From Pseudomonadota bacterium (GTDB lineage Bacteria; Pseudomonadota; Gammaproteobacteria; Burkholderiales; Thiobacillaceae), in NCBI GenBank assembly GCA_021826065.1, contig JAKADY010000014.1, positions 1 through 57,370 of the forward strand: a DNA stretch of 57,370 nt. Reading direction: 5' to 3'. Below are positions 7,456 through 16,181 of the stretch, in pieces. Every line of letters begins with the position of its first letter. Within the stretch, counting starts at the first letter, position 1. The notes under the pieces are model-generated. The model saw nothing but the letters and a program-made list of their open reading frames with translations, did no database searches and was not told where the DNA came from. The position numbers and the translations under genes are program-made.

Positions 7456-10281
7456 TCACGGTCTGTGCTTGAGTATATGGAAATACTGTATGGCGGCCTG
7501 GCGGTTGGCGAAATCGCGCCCGCTGTTGAGCAGGCGCTCCAGTTCCGTCAGGGCGCGGGGAGTGTCCCCCGACTTGGCCAGGGCGACGGCCAGGTGCCAG
7601 TGAATGTCCGGCGCGTCTGGGGACCGTTCATGCGCTTTCTCCAGCAGGGTACGGCCACGCTGCGTCTGACCTTGCTGCACCAGTATCCAGCCCAATGTGT
7701 CGAGCGTCGAGGGATGCTCCGGCGCGAGCGCGTACGCCGCCTCGGCCTGGGGTAACGCCCGCGGGTCTTTGAGCTCGCCGTAGATCCAGGCGAGGTTGTT
7801 GGCGGCGATGAGGTCCCTGGGGTTGGCCTTGTAGAGCAGCTCGTACTGGGTCTGGGCCTCGCTCAGCCGGCCGCTCTTGAGTAGCCCATCGGCCAGGGTG
7901 TGGCGGGCCACACCGTCGTTGGGACGTTCCTTGATCCATTGTTGCAGGAAGGCATCGGCCTGCTTTTGCTGGCCGGCGGCAACCCAGTTGCGGTAGGCGG
8001 TGGCGGCTAGCGCGCCGCTGTTGCCGAGGCGGGCGGCCTTGGCGTAGGCCTCGGCGGCAGCGGCCGGCTTTTTGCCGTGCACCAGGATGTCACCCTCGGC
8101 CATGAGGCCGGTCGGGGACTTCGGTGCCTTCTGCTGCAACGAGCGCGCCAAGCGCAACCCGTCCTCGGCACGCCCGACTTCGGCCAGGGTCACGGCCTTG
8201 ACCGCCAGGAGCTCGGTCGCATCCGGACTGATGGCTAGCGCCCGGCCCAGGGACTGCAGGGCGGAGGCGCTGTCGCCGCGGGCGCGCTGGACCTGCGCCA
8301 GGCGGAAGTGCGCCATCGGGTTTTCGGGCGCGGCCTTGACCCATAGCTGATAGGTGGCCAGGGCAGCATCACGGTCGTTCTGCATGAGCTGGGCGGCGCC
8401 CATGGCGTCGTGGAAGCGGGCCTGGCCGGTCATGTCGAGGCCGGCCTTGGCCTCGACCAGGGCCTTGGCGGCGTCCCGGCGCTGCAGCCAGTAGGCGGCG
8501 AGCAGCTCGTAGGCGGCGGGGTCCTTGGGGTTGGCCTGCTTGGCGCGGGTGAGATAGTCCAGGTAGGCCTTTTCATCCTTTTGGTCCGCAGCGAGCCCAG
8601 CCAGGGCGATGAGCGCGCGACTATTCCTGGGGTCCTTGGCCAGGATCGCCTCAAAGCGGCCGCGCGCGGCCTTGCGGTCATTGGCCTGTAGGTCCATCCG
8701 GGCGAGCTCGGTGGCGGCGGGCAGATAGGTGGGTTCCTGCTTGAGCGCCTCGGAGAAGGCAGACTTCGCCCCGGCGAGATCGCGTCTGGCCAGATGCACC
8801 TGGCCGATGAGAAAGTAACCCAGCGGGTCTTTGGGCCGCTCCCTGACCAGTCGCTCGGCCGCCGCCATGGCCTCAGCCGGGCGGCCGGCACGCAAATGGG
8901 TCAGCACCAGGAGGGCGTCGGGGCGCCCCGAGGCCGTGTCCAGCTCGGCGGCGCGGTTGAGTGCCTCGATCGCCCCGGCACTGTCGCCGCTGGCCATGCG
9001 GCTGCGAGCGAGTTCGACGAGGAGCGCCGGATTGTCGGGTGCGAGTGCGGCGGCCTGTTCCAGGTGTTGCCGCGCGGCGGCGAAGTCCCGTTTGCGCAGG
9101 GCGATGTCGCCCTGCAGGACGGCGCTGAGCAGGTCGTCGTCGCCGAGGCCGGCGACCAGGCGCTGGGCCTCGTCCAACTGTCCTGCGCTGACCATGGCCG
9201 CAGCCATGAGTTTGCGCGCGTAGGGATGGTCGGGCACGCGTTCCAGGACCTTGCCCAGATGGCCGATGGCCGATTGCCGGTTGCCCAGGGCGAACTCCGT
9301 CGCCCCGGCCAGGAGTTGGGCCGGCAGCAGGTCCGGCGCCACCTTGAGCACCTCCTGCAGCTTGGTCTTGGCCTCGTTGTGATGGCCGCGGCGGAAATCG
9401 ACCACGGCGCCCAGATAACGGGCCATGGGGTGGTTCGGGACCAGCTTATCGGCCTGGGCGAGCTGGGCCTGGGCCTGGTCGAGTTCGTTGCGCTCCAGGT
9501 GCAGCAGGCCGATGGCCAGGTGCGCGCCGACCTGTTCGGGGTCTAGCTCGAGCGCCCGGCGATAGGCGGCACGGGCCGGCTCGGTCTGTTTTTCCAGCCG
9601 GAGCAGGTCGCCCTTCATCATCCAGAGGTCGGCACGCTTGCCGTCGCCGGCGATGGCCCGGTCGATGAGGGTGAGGGCGTTGGCGCGGTCGCCGGCGGCC
9701 ACGGCGAGCTGGGCACGGGTGACCAGGGTCTCGGGATGGTCGGGGCGCAGGGCATCCGCCTCGCGCAGGCTCTGTTCCGCCGCGGCCTTGTCGCCCAGCA
9801 TGAGTTGGGCCCGGGCGCGCAGGGCCAGCAGGGGGGCCGCCAGTTCCGGCCGCGCCCCTTCGGGCACGGGGATCTCGTCCAGCACCCGCTTGGGCTGGCG
9901 TTGACCGATCAGGGCGCGGGCGAGCAGGGCGGGCAGGTCGTCGGCACTATGGCCGCCGTCGCGCGCCCGCGTGAGCTCCTTCTCCGCCGCGGCGTAGTCC
10001 TGGCCGGCGACGTAGAGCTTGCCGAGCTCATAGCGCAGGGCCGCGTCTTCGGGCGCCAGCTGCAGGGCGTTCTTGAGCTCGATGATGGCCGCCTGGCGGT
10101 CGCCGCGGGCGACCTGGGTGCGCGCCGCCGCGAGATAGTCATCGGGGTCTTTGCGGCTGAGGACGTAGTATGAGCCACCGGCCAGGCCGACAGTGGCGAT
10201 GATGGCAGCGGCGATCAGGGCGTGGGTGCGGTTGAGCCGGAGCTTGCGGCGGCGGGATTGGCGGCGCGTTTGCGTGGACAT
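7456..10281 (-). CDS. Second PrsT-like giant TPR protein, membrane-anchored rather than lipidated
   Basis: The product is 941 residues from the chosen ATG, with TPR units throughout. A basic N-terminus (R-R-Q-S-R-R-R-K-L-R) and a single hydrophobic segment (about 20-42) come first. The sequence D-D-Y-L-A-A-A-R-T-Q-V-A-R-G-D-R then aligns with the start of the first PrsT. There is no lipobox Cys, so it should be held in the inner membrane with its TPRs in the periplasm. I chose ATG 10281, which has GAGAGA just upstream, over a TTG 27 bases earlier. It appears to be a diverged tandem duplicate of prsT, lying between prsR and prsT. The two copies could hold complexes on opposite membranes. That is inference. 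Confidence 0.8.
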   Translation of the reverse strand: MSTQTRRQSRRRKLRLNRTHALIAAAIIATVGLAGGSYYVLSRKDPDDYLAAARTQVARGDRQAAIIELKNALQLAPEDAALRYELGKLYVAGQDYAAAEKELTRARDGGHSADDLPALLARALIGQRQPKRVLDEIPVPEGARPELAAPLLALRARAQLMLGDKAAAEQSLREADALRPDHPETLVTRAQLAVAAGDRANALTLIDRAIAGDGKRADLWMMKGDLLRLEKQTEPARAAYRRALELDPEQVGAHLAIGLLHLERNELDQAQAQLAQADKLVPNHPMARYLGAVVDFRRGHHNEAKTKLQEVLKVAPDLLPAQLLAGATEFALGNRQSAIGHLGKVLERVPDHPYARKLMAAAMVSAGQLDEAQRLVAGLGDDDLLSAVLQGDIALRKRDFAAARQHLEQAAALAPDNPALLVELARSRMASGDSAGAIEALNRAAELDTASGRPDALLVLTHLRAGRPAEAMAAAERLVRERPKDPLGYFLIGQVHLARRDLAGAKSAFSEALKQEPTYLPAATELARMDLQANDRKAARGRFEAILAKDPRNSRALIALAGLAADQKDEKAYLDYLTRAKQANPKDPAAYELLAAYWLQRRDAAKALVEAKAGLDMTGQARFHDAMGAAQLMQNDRDAALATYQLWVKAAPENPMAHFRLAQVQRARGDSASALQSLGRALAISPDATELLAVKAVTLAEVGRAEDGLRLARSLQQKAPKSPTGLMAEGDILVHGKKPAAAAEAYAKAARLGNSGALAATAYRNWVAAGQQKQADAFLQQWIKERPNDGVARHTLADGLLKSGRLSEAQTQYELLYKANPRDLIAANNLAWIYGELKDPRALPQAEAAYALAPEHPSTLDTLGWILVQQGQTQRGRTLLEKAHERSPDAPDIHWHLAVALAKSGDTPRALTELERLLNSGRDFANRQAAIQYFHILKHRP

Positions 10282-10396
10282 GGTTCTCTCAGAGAATGGC
10301 GTCGGCAAGGGATTGCCGACCTACGACGTCCGGGTCACAGTCAAGCACAAGGTCGCATTCCTTGATTGCGTCGAACTGGCACACTGAATGCGCGTG

Positions 10397-11746
10397 TCAT
10401 TTCAGACCGAACCGCCCCATGAGGTCGTACAGGGTGGGGCGTGAGACACCCAGCAGCTCGGCGGCCTGGGCCACGTTGCCATTGACGCGAGCGAGCGCCT
10501 TGATGACAGCGTTGCGCTCGGCCTCGTCGCGCACGTGGCGCAGGTTGAGGCTCTCCTCGGCCACGGCGGCCGCCGGCAGGCCCAGATCGGCCAGGGTGAT
10601 CTGGCTGCCTTCGGCCATGATCACCGCGCGCTTGACGGTATTCTCCATCTCCCGCACGTTGCCCGGCCAGACATGGGCCTCGATGGCGGCCAGGGCCTCG
10701 GCGGTGAAGCCGCGCAGCCCCCGGTTGTTGATCTGCGCATACTTCTCCATGAAGGCGTGTGCGAGCAGGCTCTTGTCGCCCTGCCGCGCGCGTAGCGGCG
10801 GGATGTGCACGCTGATCTCGGACAACCGGTAGTAGAGGTCCTGGCGGAACTGGCCGCTGGCGATGCGCGCCTCCAGGTCCTGGTGGGTGGCGGCCACCAC
10901 GCGCACGTCCACCGGGATCTCGCCGCGGCCGCCCAGGCGCTCGATCACCCGCTCCTGCAGGAATCTGAGCAGCTTGGCCTGGAGCGCGAGCGGCAGGTCG
11001 CCGATCTCGTCGAGGAAGAGGGTGCCCTTGTGCGCGTACTCGATCTTGCCGATGGTCTGCTTGGTGGCGCCGGTGAAGGCCCCTTTCTCATAGCCGAAGA
11101 GCTCGCTCTCCAGCAGGGTCTCGGGGATGGCGGCGCAGTTGATGGCGACGAAGCGCTCACCGGCACGCGGCGACAGGGCGTGTAGCCCCCGCGCGAGGAG
11201 CTCCTTGCCGGTGCCGGACTCACCCAGCAGCAGCACAGTGACATCGCTCGCGGCGACCTTTTCGATGGTGCGGCAGACCCTGAGCATCTCCGGGTCGCCG
11301 GTAATCAGCCCCGCAAGCGGTTCGGCCCGCTGCGCCTGGACAAGGCGCCGGTTCTCCTGCTCCAGCTCGGCCACGCGCAGGGCCCGGTCGATGATGATGC
11401 GCAGGATCTGCTCGTCGAAGGGTTTCTGGTAGAAGTCGAAGGCCCCCTGGCGGATGGCCTGAAGGGCATTGGCACGATCCTGGTTGCCGGTGACGACGAT
11501 GACCTTGGTGCCCGGGGCCAGGGTGAGGATCTGCTGTAGCGCCGCCAGGCCCTCGGTGGCGCCGTCCGGGTCGGGTGGCAGGCCCAGGTCGAGCAGGACC
11601 ACGGTGGGCTCGTGGCGGCGCAACAGGGTGAGCGCCGCCTCGCGGTCGGCGGCGGTGAGCACCTCGAAGCCGTCGAGGCTCCACTTGATCTGCTTTTGCA
11701 GCCCGACATCGTCCTCGACCAGGAGGAGCTTGGTTTGCGCGCTCAC
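10397..11746 (-). CDS. prsR: PEP-CTERM-system sigma-54 response regulator PrsR
   Basis: The 449-residue product has three parts. The receiver domain (about 5-125) has an acidic pair E-D-D, the phosphoacceptor in L-L-D-L-G-L-P and a Lys in Y-Q-K-P-F-D. The AAA+ sigma-54 interaction domain (about 155-375) has Walker A G-E-S-G-T-G-K-E, the GAFTGA loop (E-K-G-A-F-T-G-A-T) and Walker B T-L-F-L-D-E-I. The C-terminal Fis-type helix-turn-helix has A-A-E-L-L-G-V-S-R-P-T-L-Y. It overlaps the upstream kinase gene by 4 bases and should be translationally coupled to it. In the family it activates PEP-CTERM and exopolysaccharide genes from -24/-12 promoters once phosphorylated by PrsK. Confidence 0.92.
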   Translation of the reverse strand: MSAQTKLLLVEDDVGLQKQIKWSLDGFEVLTAADREAALTLLRRHEPTVVLLDLGLPPDPDGATEGLAALQQILTLAPGTKVIVVTGNQDRANALQAIRQGAFDFYQKPFDEQILRIIIDRALRVAELEQENRRLVQAQRAEPLAGLITGDPEMLRVCRTIEKVAASDVTVLLLGESGTGKELLARGLHALSPRAGERFVAINCAAIPETLLESELFGYEKGAFTGATKQTIGKIEYAHKGTLFLDEIGDLPLALQAKLLRFLQERVIERLGGRGEIPVDVRVVAATHQDLEARIASGQFRQDLYYRLSEISVHIPPLRARQGDKSLLAHAFMEKYAQINNRGLRGFTAEALAAIEAHVWPGNVREMENTVKRAVIMAEGSQITLADLGLPAAAVAEESLNLRHVRDEAERNAVIKALARVNGNVAQAAELLGVSRPTLYDLMGRFGLK

Positions 11747-13827
11747 GCCGCCATCCCTCCGCCGGCAGCGGCCACACCTTCAGCCACCAGCGGCAGGCGC
11801 ACCGTGAAGCGGGAGCCCCGGCCGGGTGCGCTGTCCACGCGGATGTCGCCGCCCAGTTCCTCGATGTACATCTTGCATTCGTAGGTGCCCACACCCATGC
11901 CCGTGCCCTTGGTGGAGACGAAGGGGCGGAACAGCCGGTCGCGGATGAAGTCCGCGTCCATGCCCACGCCCGTGTCCTCCACCAGGATGTGGGCGTACCC
12001 CCCTTCGCGCCACAGTTTAACACCCACGCGTCCGGTGTAAGGGGTGGCCTCGATGGCGTTCTGCACGAGGTGTCCCAGGACACGGGCGAGCCTCTCCCGA
12101 TCCGCCCGGACCTGCAGGTCACGATCGACCACCTGCAGCTCGGGCTTGAGGCTATAGCCCTTTTTGCTTTCGATCACCTCCTCCAGCAGCAACGCCAGCG
12201 CCACCTCGCCGTTACTCGCCGTGTCCTTGCGCTCGGCCAGCTTGGCCAGCATGCGGTTCATGCGCGCCACCGCGCTCTCGATCGTGGCGAGCATGTCCTC
12301 CTGGAACTCGGGGTTGTCCTTGTGCCGCTGGGCGTTGGACAGCAGCAGCGACAGTTGCGCCACCAGGTTCTTGATGTCGTGCACGACGAAGGCCGTGGCG
12401 CGGTTGAAGGACTCGAACTGGCGGGCCACCGTGAGGGCCTCGGCGGCCTGGAGCTGGGCCAGGTTGGTGGCGGCCTGGCGCGCCGCGGTCTTGAGCAGGT
12501 CGCTCACCTCCCAGTCGAAATGCAGCTTGCCGAGCGAGTGCTCCAGGACCATGAAGCCGAGCAGGCGGTCGTGCCAGAGCATGGGGATCAGCAGCCAGGC
12601 GCGCGGATGGTCCACGATCCAATCCGGCACCTCAGCCTCCAGGCTGTTGGGGTCGGCGCGGACGTCGTCGAGGTTGATCACCCACTGGCGCGTCTCCAGG
12701 AAGCGCACCAGCGGGGCATCGGCCGGCAGGCTGCCGGCGAGGTCCGACCAGTTCCAGTAGGCCGCCCGGTGGAAGGCGCCCTCCTCCTTGCGCAACCACA
12801 ACACCCCGGCCGGGCTGTCGACCAGGCGGGCGATCGCCTCGATCGAGCGCTCGCACACCTGCTGGCCGGGCTCGCCGCTGGTGAGCAGCCGCGTGAAGCG
12901 CAGCCACTCCTCGCGGTAGTCGTAGCGGTAGCGGAAGAAGTGTTTGGACAGGAAGACCTTGAGCCGGGCCCGCGCCGAACCGGAGAACACCACCACCAGC
13001 AGCAGCACGCCGGCGCCGAACAGGAAGACGTACTGCAGCAGCGCCCCCCACTCGCCGCCGTAGAGGCGGATGTAGTAGCCGGCAGCGGCCATCGCCAGCA
13101 GATAGACGCCGGTGCCGACCAGGGTGACGGTGTGGAACACCATGCGATGCGAGATCGCCACCGGCAGGAACTGGGTGAGCCGGCTGTAGGACAGCCAGAT
13201 CATGGGGGCGAGCAGGGCGTTCACCACGCCGCGCGCGGTCCACACCTCGGGCGAGAGCTGGCGGAAGAGCATGCCCTCGGAATAGAGATAGAAGTCGTAG
13301 GCGAACATGCCGCCCAGGGCCAGACAGAGGAATTTGATCCCCCAGCGGTCCTGGGTGCGGGCGTTGCGGTAGAACTGCTCCACCAACACCATGCCGGCCA
13401 CCGCCAGCAGGGCAGGCAGCACGGCGAGGCCCGTGTACGCCAGCGCGGGGGCGGGCCAGAACAGATGGAGGCCTTGCACGACCAGGGCCGAGACGAGCAG
13501 CAGCACCACGCCGCGGACGATCTGGCGCAGCCAGGGCGAGAGGGCCGCATCGGGCTTGAGCTGGCGCAGGCTGTTGACGAGGAATCGGAGCCAGACGGCA
13601 TTGCGGGCCAGCTCGAGCAGGGCGACCATCTCGCCGCCGGCAGCAAGGGCGCTTTGCACGCCCGCCGCGAGGAGCCAGAGCGCGGAGACGGCGGCGGGCA
13701 GGGCAAGGGGCGTCGCTTCGCGGCGGCGCGTGCCGTAAAGCCAGAAAAGCCCCGCCAGGACGCCGAAGGCCAGCGCGCCCAGTGCGTGGCTGACCGCCGC
13801 GGCGTTGAGCATCACGCTAACGGACAT
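11743..13827 (-). CDS. prsK: PEP-CTERM-system membrane histidine kinase PrsK
   Basis: The product is 694 residues from ATG 13827; a further ATG at 13812 also fits. About eight hydrophobic helices fill residues 10-300. A GAF-like sensor domain follows (about 330-460). Next is a kinase core with the H-box sequence F-V-V-H-D-I-K-N-L (His in H-D-I-K-N). An ATPase domain closes the protein, with the N-box L-V-Q-N-A-I-E-A and G-boxes D-T-G-V-G-M-D and K-G-T-G-M-G-V-G-T-Y. This matches PrsK in length and order. It is encoded immediately ahead of prsR with a 4-base overlap. It presumably senses an envelope signal and phosphorylates PrsR. Confidence 0.9.
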   Translation of the reverse strand: MSVSVMLNAAAVSHALGALAFGVLAGLFWLYGTRRREATPLALPAAVSALWLLAAGVQSALAAGGEMVALLELARNAVWLRFLVNSLRQLKPDAALSPWLRQIVRGVVLLLVSALVVQGLHLFWPAPALAYTGLAVLPALLAVAGMVLVEQFYRNARTQDRWGIKFLCLALGGMFAYDFYLYSEGMLFRQLSPEVWTARGVVNALLAPMIWLSYSRLTQFLPVAISHRMVFHTVTLVGTGVYLLAMAAAGYYIRLYGGEWGALLQYVFLFGAGVLLLVVVFSGSARARLKVFLSKHFFRYRYDYREEWLRFTRLLTSGEPGQQVCERSIEAIARLVDSPAGVLWLRKEEGAFHRAAYWNWSDLAGSLPADAPLVRFLETRQWVINLDDVRADPNSLEAEVPDWIVDHPRAWLLIPMLWHDRLLGFMVLEHSLGKLHFDWEVSDLLKTAARQAATNLAQLQAAEALTVARQFESFNRATAFVVHDIKNLVAQLSLLLSNAQRHKDNPEFQEDMLATIESAVARMNRMLAKLAERKDTASNGEVALALLLEEVIESKKGYSLKPELQVVDRDLQVRADRERLARVLGHLVQNAIEATPYTGRVGVKLWREGGYAHILVEDTGVGMDADFIRDRLFRPFVSTKGTGMGVGTYECKMYIEELGGDIRVDSAPGRGSRFTVRLPLVAEGVAAAGGGMAA

Positions 13828-13865
13828 GGCCACAGTCACCCCAGAGCATGAATGTCGCCATGTCC

Positions 13866-13940
13866 GTTCCCTCACCCCCAGCCGCTCTCCGGCAAGTGGG
13901 CGAGGGGGGCTTCGAGAGCCGCTGCGCGACTTTCACGCTA
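13866..13940 (+). repeat. Dispersed palindromic repeat, copy 1
   Basis: The pattern is GTTCCCTCACCCCCAGC, then a GC-rich imperfect palindrome, then a GACTTTCACGC-type end. The same pattern recurs at 41191-41266 and 43162-43235. This copy is the most degenerate in the palindrome. It fills the gap between prsK and the sugar-transferase gene and overlaps the last 3 bases of the latter. Confidence 0.7.
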
Positions 13941-15329
13941 ACGCGCGCCCCTGCCCAGGACCACCACCTGGACGGTCTTCAGCAGGATCATGAGGTCCAG
14001 GAACAGGCTGTGGTTCTTGACGTAGTACAGGTCGTACTGCAGCTTGCCCATGGCGTCCTCGACGCTTGCACCGTAGGGGAAGCGTACCTGGGCCCAGCCG
14101 GTGATACCCGGTTTGAGGCTGTGCCGGGCGTTGTAGTAGGGGATCTGGGCGGCCAGCTCCTTGACGAAATAGGGCCGTTCAGGCCGCGGGCCGACGAAGC
14201 TCATCTGCCCCAGGAAGACGTTGATCAGCTGCGGCAGCTCGTCGATGCGCAGCCGGCGGATGATGCGCCCCACACGCGTCGTGCGGTCGTCCTTCTGCCG
14301 CGCCCATTGCGGCAGCCCGTCCTTCTCGGCGTCGGTGAACATGCTGCGGAACTTGTAGATGGTGAATGGCTTGCCGAACTGGCCGACCCGCTCCTGGGTA
14401 TAGAACACCGGCCCCTTGCTCTCCAGCTTGATGGCCAGCACGGTGATCAGCATGACGGGCAGGGAGACGATCAACAAAACAGCGCTCACCGTCAGGTCGA
14501 AGGCCCGCTTGACCAGGTCGCGCGCGGCGCCGCTGTCGAACCCCTCGGCGAAGATCAGCCAACTGGCATTGACCGATTCGAGCGGCACGATGCCGGTCTG
14601 GCGCTCAAAGAACGCGGGCAGGTCGATGATGCGTACCCCCGCGAGCTTGCACTCCAGCAGCTCGGCGATGGGGAGCGCCCCGCCGCGGCGCTCGCGGATC
14701 GCCACGACGATCTCCTCGATGCCATAGCGCTCGACGATGTCGATGAGGCTGCCGGATTCGTCCAGGATGCGGGCGTGCGGGACGTAATGGTGCACGCCGC
14801 CCAGTGGCAGATAGCCGACGACGTTGAGCCCCTGGGCCTGGCCGCTGGCGATCATCTCCTCGATCTTGGCCGCCCGGCTGCCGGTGCCCAGGACCAGCAC
14901 CCGCTTCTTGAACGTGCTGGCACTGTCCCATTGCAGGAAGGCGAGCCGGGTGGCGAGCACCCCCAGGCCGGAGATCAGGATGACGGCCAGCAGCTCCTGG
15001 TCACGGGCGAAGAGGTCGGGAAAGAGCTGCGCCCCCGCCGCCAGCAGGATGAGGCCCAGGGCGAACCCCCCCGCCACGCGCAGCAGCAGGCTGCGGATCC
15101 CCTTGGTCTATTCCCAGTCGTAGAGACCGAACAGCGAGATGACCAAGACCATCAGCAGCGCGAACAACCAGGGCCGCAGCGTGCTGGCCAGGGTTGGCAC
15201 AGTGCCGAAAACCAGCCGGTTGTCGAAGTTGTTGGCGGCGTACTGGCTGGCGAAAAAGAAGAGCGCGAACTCCAGCACGACCAGGAGCAGCATGCTCAAC
15301 GGCACATAGTGTCGGAAAAACCGGATCAT
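13938..15329 (-). pseudogene. XrtA-type exopolysaccharide sugar transferase (EpsB/TIGR03013-like) interrupted by an in-frame TAG
   Basis: Read through one TAG codon (15108-15110), this frame encodes 463 residues, the usual length for the exosortase-linked initiating glycosyltransferase. The N-terminal 73 residues begin M-I-R-F-F-R-H-Y-V-P and include the first membrane segments. The remaining part has TM helices, a CoA-binding-like Rossmann domain (R-V-L-V-L-G-T-G-S-R-A-A) and the bacterial sugar-transferase domain (K-R-A-F-D-L-T, K-F-R-S-M, R-R-L-R-I-D-E-L-P-Q, G-P-R-P-E-R-P, K-P-G-I-T-G-W). The two halves share one frame, so no frameshift is needed. CAG to TAG is the simplest change. The enzyme would load the first sugar phosphate onto undecaprenyl phosphate. 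Sequencing error, true nonsense mutation or readthrough are all possible. Confidence 0.85.
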
Positions 15330-15411
15330 CGACGCGCAGGCACTCCCTGTTGAATACGGCGCCGTCTCGGCGGCTGGCCCTGTCGGGGCGACACCCTGTG
15401 GGCGCAAGCCG

Positions 15412-15436
15412 GGCCGGGCTGAACTATAGCCCGGCC
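15412..15436. other. GC-rich hairpin between two minus-strand genes
   Basis: GGCCGGGCT (15412-15420) pairs perfectly with AGCCCGGCC (15428-15436) across a 7-base loop. There is no T-run on either side. It lies after the nucleotidyltransferase gene and before the sugar transferase, so it may end the former transcript or act as a processing site. Confidence 0.4.
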
Positions 15437-15495
15437 AGGCGACACTTTATCGACAGCCGCCATCGCCGGCTTGAGCCCACTGGGAGCCGGGCAGG

Positions 15496-16104
15496 CTAGG
15501 TTGGGTCGATCGGGTCTGCCGCCGCCTCCGCCTGCAGCAAGGCCGCCAGTTGTTTCGCGTTCATGCGGCGCGGTCCGTCCTGACGGCCCCGCCCGGCCGC
15601 GTGCCGGCCCTCGGGCGGCAGGATGCGCACCCAGACGTCGGCCGGCTCGGCATAGAGCAGGTAGACCTGGCTGCCGCCACGGTCCTTGACCTTGAAGGCG
15701 ATGCCCTCGTTGAGCAGGTGGTGTTCGAAGTCCTTGCTGGAGTCGGCATAGAGCTCGATCTCGATGTCGGAGTGGCGCGAGGCCGTCCCGTTGAGCACCC
15801 CGCCGACCAGGACCGGGTCGAAGCGCGCGAAGCTCTCCAGCACCGCCAGGGCCTGCTCGCGCAAGGCGCGCAGGATGGTCTTGTGCTCGTCGGGACGGTA
15901 GAGGGCCTGGTGTGCCTTGAGCGCCGCCTCGATCTCGTCGTTGCCGGGCAGGCTGTGTGACTCCGGCGCCCCCAACTGGCGGGCGGCCTTGCGCTTGGCC
16001 AGGCCATAGTCGCGGATGCCGTGCTCGAGCATCAACTGCGCGGCCAGCTGGGCGATGCGGATGCGCATCTGGGCGTGGCGGGGCGAGAGCTCCTTGGGGG
16101 GCAT
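15496..16104 (-). CDS. Nucleotidyltransferase-fold protein, conserved in betaproteobacteria
   Basis: This is a 202-residue soluble protein. It begins with a conserved helical region (R-H-A-Q-M-R-I-R-I-A-Q-L-A-A). A minimal-nucleotidyltransferase-like stretch follows near residues 98-118 (G-G-V-L-N-G-T-A-S-R-H-S-D-I-E-I), resembling the G-S/G-x-x-x-G-x-x-x-x-S-D-x-D signature with Asp and Glu as metal ligands. The C-terminal part contains V-W-V-R-I-L-P-P-E. The start ATG has no obvious ribosome-binding site. It stands alone between PBP1A and the exopolysaccharide block. The substrate is unknown. Confidence 0.65.
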   Translation of the reverse strand: MPPKELSPRHAQMRIRIAQLAAQLMLEHGIRDYGLAKRKAARQLGAPESHSLPGNDEIEAALKAHQALYRPDEHKTILRALREQALAVLESFARFDPVLVGGVLNGTASRHSDIEIELYADSSKDFEHHLLNEGIAFKVKDRGGSQVYLLYAEPADVWVRILPPEGRHAAGRGRQDGPRRMNAKQLAALLQAEAAADPIDPT

Positions 16105-16181
16105 GTCAATGACTCTGCGGCACCAATCGCTCCGCGGTCGGGACGGGCAGACGCCCTTCCGTGGTGGGGGGGTCTCGTCGT

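Noticed and set aside
15108-15110. TAG read as pyrrolysine or a recoded genome
   Set aside because: Pyrrolysine use is not expected in betaproteobacteria and nothing in the window suggests recoding; TAG also falls where the transposase frame is expected to stop.
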